From Paracoccus homiensis (GTDB lineage Bacteria > Pseudomonadota > Alphaproteobacteria > Rhodobacterales > Rhodobacteraceae): DNA of 35,046 nt. The stretch is taken from positions 1 to 35,046 of the forward strand of contig NZ_FOHO01000024.1 of the NCBI RefSeq assembly GCF_900111675.1, in the 5' to 3' direction. Made by a program: the position numbers and the translations under genes. Under the pieces are notes generated by a model. The model searched no databases, had not been told where the DNA came from, and was given only the letters and a program-made list of their open reading frames with translations. Shown here one piece after another: positions 1-8,061 of the stretch; positions within the stretch are counted from its first letter, which is position 1; the number at the start of each line of letters is the position of its first letter.

Positions 1-75
1 CTCATTCGCCGCACGCATCAAACGGATCGCAATCTCACCACGATTGGCTACCAATATCTTCTGAAACTCAACCAC
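1..75 (-). CDS. Biotin carboxylase domain, N-terminal fragment (probable pyruvate carboxylase)
   Basis: Only the first 25 codons lie in the window; the gene runs off the left edge. The reverse strand reads EFQKILVANRGEIAIRLM followed by RAANE. This is the conserved start of the biotin carboxylase domain, which carboxylates biotin using ATP and bicarbonate. The RAANE ending resembles pyruvate carboxylases more than acetyl- or propionyl-CoA carboxylases, but that call rests on very few residues. The proposed start is GTG at 75; an in-frame GTG at 87 is an alternative and a stop lies at 91-93. No clear Shine-Dalgarno sequence is visible. The gene faces away from the gntR gene and shares its upstream region, which carries one copy of the repeated AT-rich operator-like site. 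Confidence 0.75.
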   Translation of the reverse strand, partial: MVEFQKILVANRGEIAIRLMRAANE

Positions 76-150
76 GATCAGACACACCCATCAAAAACGA
101 CAAAACAAACACCAACAGCCAAGGGGCTTGCCGGGGTACGCGACAAAGAC

Positions 151-166
151 CTATATATGTTTTGAT
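151..166 (+). promoter_or_regulatory. Operator-like site 1 upstream of gntR
   Basis: The + strand reads CCTATATATGTTTT from base 150. The same 14 bases occur on the minus strand of site 3 near 10,993-11,013, and close variants occur at 1783-1802 and 14,561-14,577. On the reverse strand the core is AAAC, eight bases, GTCT, an imperfect form of AAAC-N8-GTTT. A GCGACA hexamer stands where a -35 box would be and the core falls in the spacer. The site lies about 30 bases before the gntR start, which would suit autoregulation. That GntR binds it is inferred from position and repetition. Confidence 0.5.
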
Positions 167-192
167 TTTTCTTTAGCCGAGCGAGGTATGCG

Positions 193-909
193 TTGGTGTC
201 CCTGCAATCCATGCGCCGGGCGAATGTGCCCCTGCACGTCGAGGTCGCGTCACTGTTGCGAAACCGGATCCTCAGCGGCGAATTGACAGCCGGCGAACGG
301 CTGCCATCGCTGGCGGAACTGGCCAAGGTCTTTGGCGTGACCAGCCTGACCGTGCGCCAGGCCATGAACACATTGGACGAAGAGGGGCTGATAGAGCGTG
401 CCTCGGGGCGCGGCACATTCGTCAAGAAGGTCGAGATCAAGCCGCGCCGCGTCTTTTCGGTCCGCTCTGACCTGTCGCAGCTGATGGGGGGCGACAAGCC
501 TCTGGAAGTCGTGCTGAGCACCGATGCCACCTTCAACGAGGATGTCGTGATCGACGGGACCCGCTTCAAGCGGCTGAAACGGCGGCATGAGGTCGGCGGA
601 AAGCCTTTCTGCATGCTGGATGTGCATCTGAACAAAGACATCTACGAGCTTGCTCCTGAACGGTTCGACAAGGAACTGATCGTCCTTGCGCTGAAGGATC
701 TTGGGATCGCCCTCGGCTCGGCCAGCCAGACGGTCGCGCTGTCATCCGCCGATCTGGAAATGGCCGAGGGGCTGGGGGTCGATGTGAACTCTCCGGTGTT
801 CAAGGTGGTCCGCAAGGTCAACGATCAGAAGGATCGGCTGATCTATTTCGCGGACCTGATCTATCCCGGTGACGCGCTGGAGTTCCGGATCGACTTTACC
901 GGGCAATGA
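193..909 (+). CDS. GntR family (HutC/UTRA) transcriptional regulator
   Basis: This 238-residue protein has an N-terminal GntR winged helix-turn-helix at about residues 10-75, including LRNRILSGELTAGERLPS, an LTVRQAMNTLDEEGLI recognition segment and a GRGTFV wing. A UTRA-type ligand-binding domain fills residues 95-235. HutC-subfamily regulators usually repress catabolic operons and release DNA when they bind a pathway intermediate. Several starts are possible: TTG at 193, GTG at 196 and ATG at 211. AGG at 184-186 is spaced best for 193 or 196. The gene sits at the edge of a catabolic island whose operons share an AT-rich near-palindrome, so it is the main candidate for the shared regulator. 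Its ligand is unknown. Confidence 0.9.
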   Translation: MVSLQSMRRANVPLHVEVASLLRNRILSGELTAGERLPSLAELAKVFGVTSLTVRQAMNTLDEEGLIERASGRGTFVKKVEIKPRRVFSVRSDLSQLMGGDKPLEVVLSTDATFNEDVVIDGTRFKRLKRRHEVGGKPFCMLDVHLNKDIYELAPERFDKELIVLALKDLGIALGSASQTVALSSADLEMAEGLGVDVNSPVFKVVRKVNDQKDRLIYFADLIYPGDALEFRIDFTGQ

Positions 910-918
910 CCGCCGGCG

Positions 919-1683
919 TCACGAGACGGTCATGCCGCCATCAATGACGATCGTCTGGCCGGTGATCATTGGCGCACCGGTCAGCAGATAGACGATGGTC
1001 TGGGCGACATCCTCGGCCTGGACATGCCGCTTGATCAGCATCTTGTTCAGCGCCGCCTGCTTGCGTTCTTCGGGCCAGTTCTGCGTCCAGGGCGTTGCCA
1101 CCTGCCCCGGCGCGACGGCGTTCACGCGCACATCCGGCGCAAGCCCGCGCGCCAGCGACCGCGTCACGCTGACCACGCCCGACTTGCTTGCGGCATAGGG
1201 GGTGCTGCTGCCTTGCAGCCCCATCCCCGCGGTCGAGGCGGTGTTGACGATCGCCCCGCCCGTCGCGCGCAGCGCAGGCGCCGCCGCCTTGGCACAGCGA
1301 AAGACGCCAATCAGATTGGTGTTCAGCAGCGCCATCCACAGATCCTCGTCGATCCGGTCCAGATCGCCCGCCGGGATCGGGTCTCGCGTTCCCGAAATGC
1401 CAGCATTGTTCACCAGATAATCCAGCCGCCCCAGTTCATCGACCGCGGCATTCACCATCTTTTCGGCATCGCCCGGCACCGACACATTCCCCGGCGCCGA
1501 AATCACGTCCAGCCCTAAATCGCGCAGACGCTGAACCTGCTGTGGCCCCTGGGGATCGTCCTGCAGGTGGTTGATTGCAACCCGAATCCCCTGCTGTGCC
1601 AGCAAGGTGGCCGTGGCCAGACCGATGCCCGACGCACCCCCCGTAACCAGCGCGGTTCGTCCGGCTTCCCGTTGATTTGTCAT
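919..1683 (-). CDS. SDR family NAD(P)-dependent oxidoreductase
   Basis: Classical short-chain dehydrogenase of 254 residues with a Rossmann fold. The cofactor motif TGGASGIG lies at residues 14-21, NNAG at 92-95, and the catalytic YAASK motif has Tyr163 and Lys167. The C-terminus (TGQTIVIDGGMTVS) is typical of the FabG-like group that oxidises or reduces secondary alcohols and ketones. GGGAGAAG precedes two consecutive ATGs at 1686 and 1683; spacing favours 1683. The gene is convergent with gntR, with only nine bases between stops, and diverges from the BKACE gene across operator-like site 2. A role in oxidising a hydroxy acid to a keto acid before BKACE is inferred from context. Confidence 0.9.
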   Translation of the reverse strand: MTNQREAGRTALVTGGASGIGLATATLLAQQGIRVAINHLQDDPQGPQQVQRLRDLGLDVISAPGNVSVPGDAEKMVNAAVDELGRLDYLVNNAGISGTRDPIPAGDLDRIDEDLWMALLNTNLIGVFRCAKAAAPALRATGGAIVNTASTAGMGLQGSSTPYAASKSGVVSVTRSLARGLAPDVRVNAVAPGQVATPWTQNWPEERKQAALNKMLIKRHVQAEDVAQTIVYLLTGAPMITGQTIVIDGGMTVS

Positions 1684-1782
1684 CATCTTCTCCCATTCCG
1701 GAAATCAGCGAAACTTGCCGGGCGGTCAATCGCCCCGCTTCAAAACCGGGCGAGCCTGTCCTCCGCCCGTTTGACAAACATT

Positions 1783-1802
1783 AAAACATATAGTAGTTTA
1801 TA
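1783..1802 (-). promoter_or_regulatory. Operator-like site 2 in the SDR/BKACE intergenic region
   Basis: The + strand contains AAAACATATAGTAGTTTATA, an imperfect inverted repeat AAAC-N8-GTTT. Read on the minus strand it has the same layout as site 3: TTGTTA as a possible -35, a 17-base spacer holding the repeat, then TAATGT as a weak -10. It would drive the SDR gene at 1683. The + strand also carries TTGACA at 1771-1776, so one bound repressor could control both directions. The promoter assignment is inference. Confidence 0.5.
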
Positions 1803-1900
1803 ACAACAGCAATTTGAAGGGCGCGGGGCCCGCAGGCCCCTTTCGCCAGAAACCGCCAACAGACGCCGGTGCTTGTACGGCGAAGAAAAGGACGATCGCC

Positions 1901-2782
1901 TTGGCCAAGAAAACCATCATGACCTGCGCCGTGACCGGAAACGGCACCATGCCGTCGCAGAACGAGAACCTGCCCGTCACGCCCGCCGAGATCGCGCAGG
2001 CCGCCATCGACGCGGGCAAGGCCGGGGCCGCGATCGCCCATATGCATGTGCGCGATCCGGAAACCGCGAAAGGGTCGATGGATCTGAACCTTTACCGCGA
2101 AGTCGTGGACCGCATCCGCGACGCCGGCTCTGACATCGTGATCAACCTGACCACCGGCGAGGGCCAGCGCTTTGTTCCCAGTGAAGAGGACCCCAGCATT
2201 GCCGGGCCGGGCACCACGCTGTGTCACCCCAGCCTGCGATCCGCCCATGTCAAGGCGCTGCGCCCCGAGATCTGCACGCTGGATTTCAATACGATGGTCA
2301 ACAAGACCTGGACCGTCATCAACACGCCCCCGACCCTGAAGGTGATGGCCGATATCGCGAATGAGGCCGGCACCAAGCCCGAGATCGAGATCTTCGATTC
2401 GGGTGACCTGAACATGGCCAAGGATTTCATCGCCAAGGGCATCCTGAAATCGCCCGCCATGTTCCAGTTCGTCATGGGGATCAATTTCGGTGCGGCGGCG
2501 AATTACCAGACGCTTGCCTATCTGATCTCGCAGCTGCCCGAGAACAGCGAATGGGCCGCCTTCGGCATCGGCAAGAACGCCTATCGCATGATGGCGCTAT
2601 CCTATCTGATGGGCGGGCATGTCCGCATCGGGATGGAGGACACGGTCTATATCGACAAGGGCGAGCTGTGCAAAAGCAATGCCCAGCTGGTCGAGAAGGG
2701 CGTCGGCATCGTCGAATCCCTTGGCGGCACGATGGCGACCCCCGCCGAGGCGCGCGAGATCCTTGGGCTGAAACAGCTTTAA
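1901..2782 (+). CDS. Beta-keto acid cleavage enzyme (BKACE, DUF849 family)
   Basis: BKACE enzymes cleave a beta-keto acid with acetyl-CoA, giving acetoacetate and a new CoA ester. The type member Kce acts on 3-keto-5-aminohexanoate, and relatives act on dehydrocarnitine and other keto acids. This protein has 293 residues, normal for the family. It begins AKKTIMTCAVTGN, carries the zinc-binding pair AHMHVRDP (His47 and His49) and the late HVRIGMED segment that supplies the Arg, Glu and Asp used in catalysis. The start is TTG at 1901, preceded by AAGGA at a good distance. A longer in-frame reading from 1814 would add 29 residues unlike the family. It is first in a + strand run with GMC and enolase genes. 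The substrate cannot be told from sequence. Confidence 0.9.
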   Translation: MAKKTIMTCAVTGNGTMPSQNENLPVTPAEIAQAAIDAGKAGAAIAHMHVRDPETAKGSMDLNLYREVVDRIRDAGSDIVINLTTGEGQRFVPSEEDPSIAGPGTTLCHPSLRSAHVKALRPEICTLDFNTMVNKTWTVINTPPTLKVMADIANEAGTKPEIEIFDSGDLNMAKDFIAKGILKSPAMFQFVMGINFGAAANYQTLAYLISQLPENSEWAAFGIGKNAYRMMALSYLMGGHVRIGMEDTVYIDKGELCKSNAQLVEKGVGIVESLGGTMATPAEAREILGLKQL

Positions 2783-2788
2783 GACCGG

Positions 2789-2809
2789 CGGGCCCCGACA
2801 TGGGGCCCG
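2789..2809 (+). terminator. Intercistronic GC hairpin after BKACE
   Basis: CGGGCCCC at 2789-2796 pairs with GGGGCCCG at 2802-2809 around a five-base GACAT loop, six bases after the BKACE stop. There is no T-run, so it may be a weak terminator, an attenuator or a processing and stability element that sets the ratio of BKACE to the downstream GMC and enolase genes. Confidence 0.5.
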
Positions 2810-2839
2810 GCCATTGGCCATCAGCTTCGGGAAAAGAAT

Positions 2840-4456
2840 ATGGAAGCGGATTTCATCATCGTCGGCGCAGGGTCGTCGGGCTGCGTTCTGGCCAACAGGC
2901 TTAGCCAGAACCCCAATCGCAAGGTCCTGCTGATCGAGGCAGGCGGGCGCGACAGCTATCCCTGGATCCATGTGCCTGCGGGATATTTCAAGACCATGAA
3001 CAACCCCGCCTATGACTGGCGTTATCGGACCGAACCGGTTCCGGGCCTGAAGCGCAAGGTCATCAACTGGCCGCGCGGCAAGGTTTTGGGCGGGTCCTCG
3101 GCGCTGAACGGCTTGCTGTATGTGCGCGGGCAGGCGCAGGACTATGACCGCTGGCGGCAGATGGGCAATATCGGATGGGGCTGGGACGATGTGCTGCCCT
3201 ATTTCAAGCGCTCCGAAGGGAATGATCGCGGCGCAGATGCGCTGCATGGCGGCGATGGGCCGCTGGCGGTGTCGGACCCGCGCTATACCCACCCGATCTG
3301 CGACGCCTGGATCAAGGCGGCGCAACAGGCGGGCTATCCGGCGAACGATGACATCAACGGCATCACGCAGGAAGGGGTCGGCTATTACCAGCTGACCATC
3401 CGCAACGGGCGTCGTTGCAGCACCGCCGTCGCCTATCTGCAACCGATCCGGCGCCGCCCCAATCTGGAGATCATGACCCGCGCACAGGTCCGCAAGATCG
3501 TGCTGGAAGGCAAGCGGGCCATCGGTGTCGAGATCACGGATGCCGACGGACAGGTGCGCAGGCTGATCGCGCGGCGCGAGGTGATCCTGTCTTCGGGTGC
3601 CGTCGGCTCGCCCCAGATCCTGATGCTGTCGGGGATCGGCGATGACACCGAATTGCGCAAGGCGGGCGTGCAGCCCCGGCATCACCTGCCGGGCGTCGGC
3701 AAGAACCTGCAGGACCACCTGCAAGCCCGCACGACCTTCAAGACCCGCAACAAGACCGTCAATGACGAGGTGCGCAGCCTTGTCGCCAAGATGAAGACGG
3801 CGGCGCGCTACGGGTGGAAGCGCAACGGGCCGATGACGATGGGCGCCAGCATGGTCGCGGGCTTCCTGCGCAGTTCGCCGGACGAGGACACGCCCGACAT
3901 CCAGTTCCACATCAACCCGTGGTCGGCCGACAGCCCCGCCGAGGGCGTGCATCCGTTTTCGGCATTCACCGCCACGGTCTGCGTGCTGCGTCCGACCAGC
4001 AAGGGTGAGATCACCCTTGCCGGCCCCGATCCGCTGGCGGCACCCAGGATCCAGCCGAACTATCTGGCGACCGAGGATGACTGCCGCCGCACCGTGGAAG
4101 GCGTGCGCATCTCGCGCCGGATCGCCCGACAGGCCGCGCTGGCATCCGAGATCACCGAGGAATTCCGTCCCCCGCAGGATCTCGATCTGGATGATTACGA
4201 CGCGGCACTGGAATGGGTGCGCGGCAATTCGACCACCGTCTATCACCCGACCGGCACCTGCAAGATGGGCGCGGATCAGGGCGCGGTCGTGGATGAGCGA
4301 CTGCGCGTCCGCGGGATCGAGGGGCTGCGCGTCGTCGACTGCTCGATCATGCCGGAAATCGTGTCGGGCAATACCAACGCCCCGGCCGTGATGATCGCGG
4401 AAAAAGCCAGCGACATGATCCTTGAAGACGCCCGCCAGACATGCGGCAGAAAGTGA
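2840..4456 (+). CDS. GMC family FAD-dependent oxidoreductase (choline dehydrogenase-like)
   Basis: A 538-residue flavoprotein of normal family length. The FAD-binding GAGSSG is at residues 9-14 and is followed by the usual GMC signature region around WPRGKVLGGSSALNGLLYVRG. A second signature region reads SSGAVGSPQILMLSGIG. The catalytic pair is visible near the C-terminus: His469 in YHPTGTCKMG and an Asn near 513 in GNTNAPAV. Such enzymes oxidise a primary or secondary alcohol and usually pass electrons to quinone or a cytochrome. No signal peptide is seen, so it is probably cytoplasmic or membrane-attached. GGGAAAAG precedes the ATG. The gene ends just before the enolase-superfamily gene, suggesting coupled translation. 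The alcohol is unknown; choline is only a family label. Confidence 0.92.
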   Translation: MEADFIIVGAGSSGCVLANRLSQNPNRKVLLIEAGGRDSYPWIHVPAGYFKTMNNPAYDWRYRTEPVPGLKRKVINWPRGKVLGGSSALNGLLYVRGQAQDYDRWRQMGNIGWGWDDVLPYFKRSEGNDRGADALHGGDGPLAVSDPRYTHPICDAWIKAAQQAGYPANDDINGITQEGVGYYQLTIRNGRRCSTAVAYLQPIRRRPNLEIMTRAQVRKIVLEGKRAIGVEITDADGQVRRLIARREVILSSGAVGSPQILMLSGIGDDTELRKAGVQPRHHLPGVGKNLQDHLQARTTFKTRNKTVNDEVRSLVAKMKTAARYGWKRNGPMTMGASMVAGFLRSSPDEDTPDIQFHINPWSADSPAEGVHPFSAFTATVCVLRPTSKGEITLAGPDPLAAPRIQPNYLATEDDCRRTVEGVRISRRIARQAALASEITEEFRPPQDLDLDDYDAALEWVRGNSTTVYHPTGTCKMGADQGAVVDERLRVRGIEGLRVVDCSIMPEIVSGNTNAPAVMIAEKASDMILEDARQTCGRK

Positions 4457-4461
4457 CCCAG

Positions 4462-5592
4462 ATGACAGATGCGACAATGACCCAGATGCACGTGAACCTG
4501 ACCCGGGTCGAGGCCCGCCTTGTCCGCACGCCGGTATCGACCCCGGTGCGGACCTCGTTCGGGATCATGCATGACCGCCCCACCCTGCTGGTCCGCGTGA
4601 CGGACGCCTCGGGCGTTCAGGGATATGGCGAGGTGTGGTGCAATTTTCCCGTCTGCGGGGCAGAACACCGTGCCAAACTGGTCGAGACGGAAATCGGGCC
4701 GCGCATCGTCGGGCAGGAATTCTCCGACCCCCGGACCTGCTATGCCGCAATGGATGCCAAGCTGCATATCCTGCGCCTGCAAACCGGCGAGCCGGGCCCG
4801 ATCGCGCAAGCCATTGCGGGTGTCGATATCGCGATCTGGGACATGGTCGCCAAACGCGCCGGCCTGCCGCTGCACAGGCTGCTGGGTGCCCGGACCAACC
4901 GGATCCCGGCCTATGCCAGCGGGATCAACCCGACCGGGGTGCTGGATACCGTCGCCCGCGCCCGCGCCGCAGGGCATCGGAACTTCAAGCTGAAGGTCGG
5001 CTTTGGCGATCAGACCGACCGCGACAATGTGGCGGCGCTCGCCGCCGATCTGCGCCCGGGTGAAACATTCCTGCTGGACGCAAACCAGGGCTGGTCGCCC
5101 GATCAGGCGGGCGACGCCCTGCGCTGGATCGAGGCATTTGGCCCGCGCTGGATCGAAGAGCCGATGCCCGTCGATACCGACATTCCCGCATGGGACGCGC
5201 TGAAGGCTGCAACCACGGTTCCCATCGCGGGCGGCGAGAATTTCCTGACCCGCGCCGAATACGATCGGGTCACGGACGGCAAATGGCTGGATTTCGTGCA
5301 GCCCGACATCGCAAAATGGGGCGGCTTTTCCGAATGCCTTCCGGTCGCGCGCAACCTTGTGGAGGCGGGACTGACCTATTGCCCGCATTCCCTTGGCGGG
5401 GGGATCGCACTGGCGGCCTCGGCGCATCTGCTGGCGGCGGCGGGTGGACCGGGCCTGCTGGAATGCGATGTGAACGAGAATGACTTCCGCGACGAGGTAT
5501 TCGCCCTCGACCTGACCGAAGGCTGGGTCACACTGTCGGACAAGCCCGGCCTTGGCGTCAATGTCGCGGCGCTGGAACGCGCCTTCGCATAA
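4462..5592 (+). CDS. Mandelate racemase/muconate lactonizing enzyme family protein
   Basis: Enolase-superfamily enzyme of 376 residues from ATG 4462; an upstream ATG at 4441 would overlap the GMC gene by 16 bases. These enzymes abstract the alpha proton of a carboxylate to racemise, epimerise, dehydrate or cycloisomerise it. The active site is complete for the mandelate-racemase subgroup: K176-x-K178 (FKLKVG), the metal-site residues D206 with N208 (DANQ), E232 or E233 and E259 (GGEN), and the dyad D282 with H309 (CPHS), plus E334. This pattern is commonest in acid-sugar dehydratases and epimerases. It is the last gene of the BKACE-GMC run and is followed by a strong terminator. Confidence 0.9.
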   Translation: MTDATMTQMHVNLTRVEARLVRTPVSTPVRTSFGIMHDRPTLLVRVTDASGVQGYGEVWCNFPVCGAEHRAKLVETEIGPRIVGQEFSDPRTCYAAMDAKLHILRLQTGEPGPIAQAIAGVDIAIWDMVAKRAGLPLHRLLGARTNRIPAYASGINPTGVLDTVARARAAGHRNFKLKVGFGDQTDRDNVAALAADLRPGETFLLDANQGWSPDQAGDALRWIEAFGPRWIEEPMPVDTDIPAWDALKAATTVPIAGGENFLTRAEYDRVTDGKWLDFVQPDIAKWGGFSECLPVARNLVEAGLTYCPHSLGGGIALAASAHLLAAAGGPGLLECDVNENDFRDEVFALDLTEGWVTLSDKPGLGVNVAALERAFA

Positions 5593-5611
5593 GCCGGGCA
5601 CATCACGAACA

Positions 5612-5641
5612 GAAAAGGGGCCGGATATCCGGCCCCTTTTC
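5612..5641. terminator. Bidirectional terminator, perfect 30-base palindrome
   Basis: A perfect self-complementary stretch has arms beginning GAAAAGGGGCCGG and ending CCGGCCCCTTTTC around GATATC. It gives a GC stem with an A-tract on one side and a T-tract on the other. It lies between the convergent enolase gene and the SDR gene ending at 5711, so it can stop transcription from both directions. Confidence 0.9.
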
Positions 5642-5710
5642 TTTCCTGGCTGACCTGCCCCCGACGGCCGGAGGAAACGTTCCGTCAGGGGCAGACCGAC
5701 GACAAGACCG

Positions 5711-6439
5711 TCAGGCCTTGATCGCGCCGTCGACAACGAACTCGTGTCCGCTGCAATAGCTGGCATCCTCGGAGGCCAGAAACAGGACCAGCCGCGCGAC
5801 CTCGATCACGTCGGCGGTGCGGCCCATCGGAACCCTGGCCACCAACTGTTCGCGCGGTACGCCATGACCGTCCAGCATCGGCGTGTCGATAAAGCCGGGA
5901 TGGACGGAATTGACGCGGATGTTGTGCGGGCCCAATTCGACGGCGGCGGATTTGCTCATGCCGCGCACGGCCCATTTCGTCGCGCAATAGGCATGCGCCT
6001 TGGCCGAGGTCAGGCCCGCGATCGACGAGATGTTGATGATGCTGCCCGCCTTGCGTTCCTTCATGGTCGGGGCCACCGCGCGCATGCCCAGAAAGACGCT
6101 TGTCTGGTTGATCGCGACCGACTGGTTCCAGACGGCCAGATCGGTTTCCTCCAGCGTCAGCACGCGGAAGATCCCGGCATTGTTCACCAGGATGTCGATG
6201 CGCCCGTGCAGTTCAAGGGTGGTTTCGACCACGCGCGCCCAATCCTGTTCAAGACTGACGTCATGGGGCAGGAAGGTGCAGCCCTCGCCCAGCCGCGCGG
6301 CGGTCGCCTGCCCGGCCTCGGCGTTGATATCGGTGATGACGACCTTGGCGCCCGCCGCGATGAACAGCTCGGCCTCGACCGCCCCCTGCCCGTTTGCGCC
6401 GCCGGTGATGATGGCGACCTTGTTGTCCAACCTGTTCAT
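5711..6439 (-). CDS. SDR family oxidoreductase
   Basis: A 242-residue classical short-chain dehydrogenase. The cofactor motif TGGANGQG is at residues 12-19, an acidic Asp37 after the second beta strand (VVITDINAEAG) suggests NAD preference, NNAG is at 86-89, Ser139 precedes the active Tyr151 and Lys155 (YCATK), and the C-terminus reads GHEFVVDGAIKA. It most resembles the 3-alpha/20-beta-hydroxysteroid and cyclopentanol dehydrogenase group, but the substrate cannot be assigned. AAAGGAAC precedes the ATG. It is divergent from the HxlR regulator, which may control it. It belongs to the same catabolic island, but its upstream region lacks the AAAC-N8-GTTT repeat. Confidence 0.9.
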   Translation of the reverse strand: MNRLDNKVAIITGGANGQGAVEAELFIAAGAKVVITDINAEAGQATAARLGEGCTFLPHDVSLEQDWARVVETTLELHGRIDILVNNAGIFRVLTLEETDLAVWNQSVAINQTSVFLGMRAVAPTMKERKAGSIINISSIAGLTSAKAHAYCATKWAVRGMSKSAAVELGPHNIRVNSVHPGFIDTPMLDGHGVPREQLVARVPMGRTADVIEVARLVLFLASEDASYCSGHEFVVDGAIKA

Positions 6440-6572
6440 GAAGGTTCCTTTCTTGCGAAGTTGACGCCCGGCGGGCCGGACCGTGACCTGGCCACCTGCA
6501 GGACGCTGAATTGACGGGTTCGCGGCTTTGACCTATGCCATCCTGCCAAAGTCCAAGGACAAGGCGGGACCG

Positions 6573-6932
6573 ATGGCGCGAAAATACGACTGGCGAACCG
6601 GCAGCAATGTCGAGGCAACCCTCAGCGTGATCGGCGGACGTTGGAAACCGGTGATCCTGTGCAACCTTCTGGTGGGGCGCCTGCGCTTTGGCGAACTGTG
6701 CCGCAACATGCCCAATGCCACGCAGCGCATGATCACCCTGCAACTACGCGAGCTGGAGGCAGACGGCGTGATCCAGCGTCACGTCTATGCCGAGGTTCCG
6801 CCCCGCGTGGAATACGAGCTGACAGATTTCGGCCGATCACTGGCCCCGGTCCTCTCGGTGATGCGCGAATGGGGCATCGCCTTCAAGAAGCGCAGGCTCA
6901 GCGAAACCGAAGACGCCGCCTCGACCTTGTGA
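6573..6932 (+). CDS. HxlR family winged-helix transcriptional regulator
   Basis: This protein has 119 residues from ATG 6573, which is preceded by AAGGCGGGA. A TTG at 6528 would add a 15-residue tail not typical of the family. The HxlR core is clear: VEATLSVIGGRWKPVIL, LRFGELCRNM, ATQRMITLQLRELEADGVI and PRVEYELTDFGRSL. HxlR proteins are MarR-like dimers that sense aldehydes, quinones or oxidants. The Cys that usually precedes the first helix in redox-sensing members is replaced here (RTGSNVEATL), although two Cys remain in the core, so a Cys-based sensor is not assured. It diverges from the SDR at 5711-6439, its most likely target. Confidence 0.9.
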   Translation: MARKYDWRTGSNVEATLSVIGGRWKPVILCNLLVGRLRFGELCRNMPNATQRMITLQLRELEADGVIQRHVYAEVPPRVEYELTDFGRSLAPVLSVMREWGIAFKKRRLSETEDAASTL

Positions 6933-6940
6933 CGTCGTCA

Positions 6941-6962
6941 CCGGCCCGGACATCCGGGCCGG
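6941..6962. terminator. Bidirectional terminator between the HxlR regulator and dctP
   Basis: CCGGCCCGGA and TCCGGGCCGG are exact complements separated by two bases, which in practice gives a nine-pair stem with an ACAT loop. The hairpin lies eight bases after the HxlR gene stop and twelve bases from the dctP stop, at the junction of two convergent genes. There is no T-run. Confidence 0.7.
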
Positions 6963-6974
6963 CACGTCCGCCGC

Positions 6975-8027
6975 TCAGTTGCCGACAAAGCTGCCGCGTT
7001 CGGCGGCGATTTCGTCCTCGGCGCGTGTCACGGCGGCCTGCACAAGATCGTAATATTCGCTGCCGTATTTATCGACGAACCAGTCGATCACCGGCTGCTG
7101 ACCGGGCAGGAACGTGGCCTTTTCTTCCTCGGTCGGGATATGCACCTCGCCGCCGGATTCGACGAATTTCTCGTACTTCTCAAGATACAGCGCCCCCGGC
7201 AGACCGTTGCAGGTCTTGCCAAGTTCGTGGAACCCATCGGCGACGACCACCTGCAGATCCTCGGGCAGCGATTTCAGCCAGGGATCCGACATCCACCAGA
7301 AGATCAGATTATGCGTGTGGTGATCGGCAACGGCGTATTTGACGTAATCGTTTAGCGACGTATCCACCACATCCGACAGCGCGTTCTTGGTGCCGTTCAC
7401 CACGCCGGTCGCCAGCGAGGTGTACAATTCGGGCCACGGCACCGGCGTGGGGTTCATGCCAAGCGCGCTGGCGAATTCCATCGCAACCGGGGATTCCACT
7501 GTCCGCATCTTGACCCCTTCCAGATCGGCGGCGGTCTTGACCGGCACATTGGCGAAGAAATCACGCCAGCCAACGCCCCCGGTCATGCCCATCAGCCGGA
7601 CCGAGCCCGTGGCCTCCAGCACATCGGCGCGCAGACGCTCGGTCAGTTCGCGGTCGGCCATGACCTTGTCCATCACCTGATCGTCGGCAAACAGATAGGG
7701 GATGTCGAAGGCCTGGATCGGGCCAAAGAAATTGGCGATCCCGCCGCCCGAGGTCAGCGTCATTTCCAGCGTGCCCAGCTGCACCGCCTCGACATTCTCG
7801 CGGAAGGTGCCCAGCTGGCCCGCCGGATAGTGCTGCACCTCGATCCGGCCGCCGGAATACCGCTCGACATAGGATTTCATCACCTCGGCGCAGGTCGACA
7901 GTGGCTGTGTCGTGGCCGAGACATGGGCGATCTTCATCGTGTAGTCGGCCGCCCCCGCCGAGGATGCGATGGCGATCGCACTGCAGAAACCGGCGGCCAG
8001 AGGGCCAAGCTTGGTTGTGACGGACAT
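6975..8027 (-). CDS. dctP: TRAP transporter substrate-binding protein
   Basis: A 350-residue periplasmic solute receptor of a TRAP transporter. It has a Sec signal peptide (about residues 1-26, ending SSAGAA before DYTMKIAH). The DctP fold is evident from the PAGQLGTFRENVEAVQLGTLEM region, and the Arg in KMRTVESPV is the residue that grips the substrate carboxylate in this family. The ligand is therefore probably an organic acid. GGAGG lies seven bases before the ATG. It is the last gene of the SDR-dctQ-dctM-dctP operon, 34 bases after dctM. The gene order and the nearby enzymes suggest it imports the island's growth substrate. Confidence 0.93.
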   Translation of the reverse strand: MSVTTKLGPLAAGFCSAIAIASSAGAADYTMKIAHVSATTQPLSTCAEVMKSYVERYSGGRIEVQHYPAGQLGTFRENVEAVQLGTLEMTLTSGGGIANFFGPIQAFDIPYLFADDQVMDKVMADRELTERLRADVLEATGSVRLMGMTGGVGWRDFFANVPVKTAADLEGVKMRTVESPVAMEFASALGMNPTPVPWPELYTSLATGVVNGTKNALSDVVDTSLNDYVKYAVADHHTHNLIFWWMSDPWLKSLPEDLQVVVADGFHELGKTCNGLPGALYLEKYEKFVESGGEVHIPTEEEKATFLPGQQPVIDWFVDKYGSEYYDLVQAAVTRAEDEIAAERGSFVGN

Positions 8028-8061
8028 GGTGGATCCTCCCTTTATGATCCGTGGTTGCGGC

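Noticed and set aside
2597..4477. Long open frame on the minus strand (over 600 codons) opposite the GMC gene
   Set aside because: It is an antisense shadow of a GC-rich gene; the + strand frame carries full GMC motifs and the antisense product shows no domain. Similar shadows at 4276-5766 (minus), 7969-9498 (plus) and 11,116-13,077 (plus) were rejected for the same reason.
6440..6572. Search for the shared operator in the SDR/HxlR intergenic region
   Set aside because: No AAAC-N8-GTTT-like sequence is present; this pair is more likely controlled by the HxlR protein.
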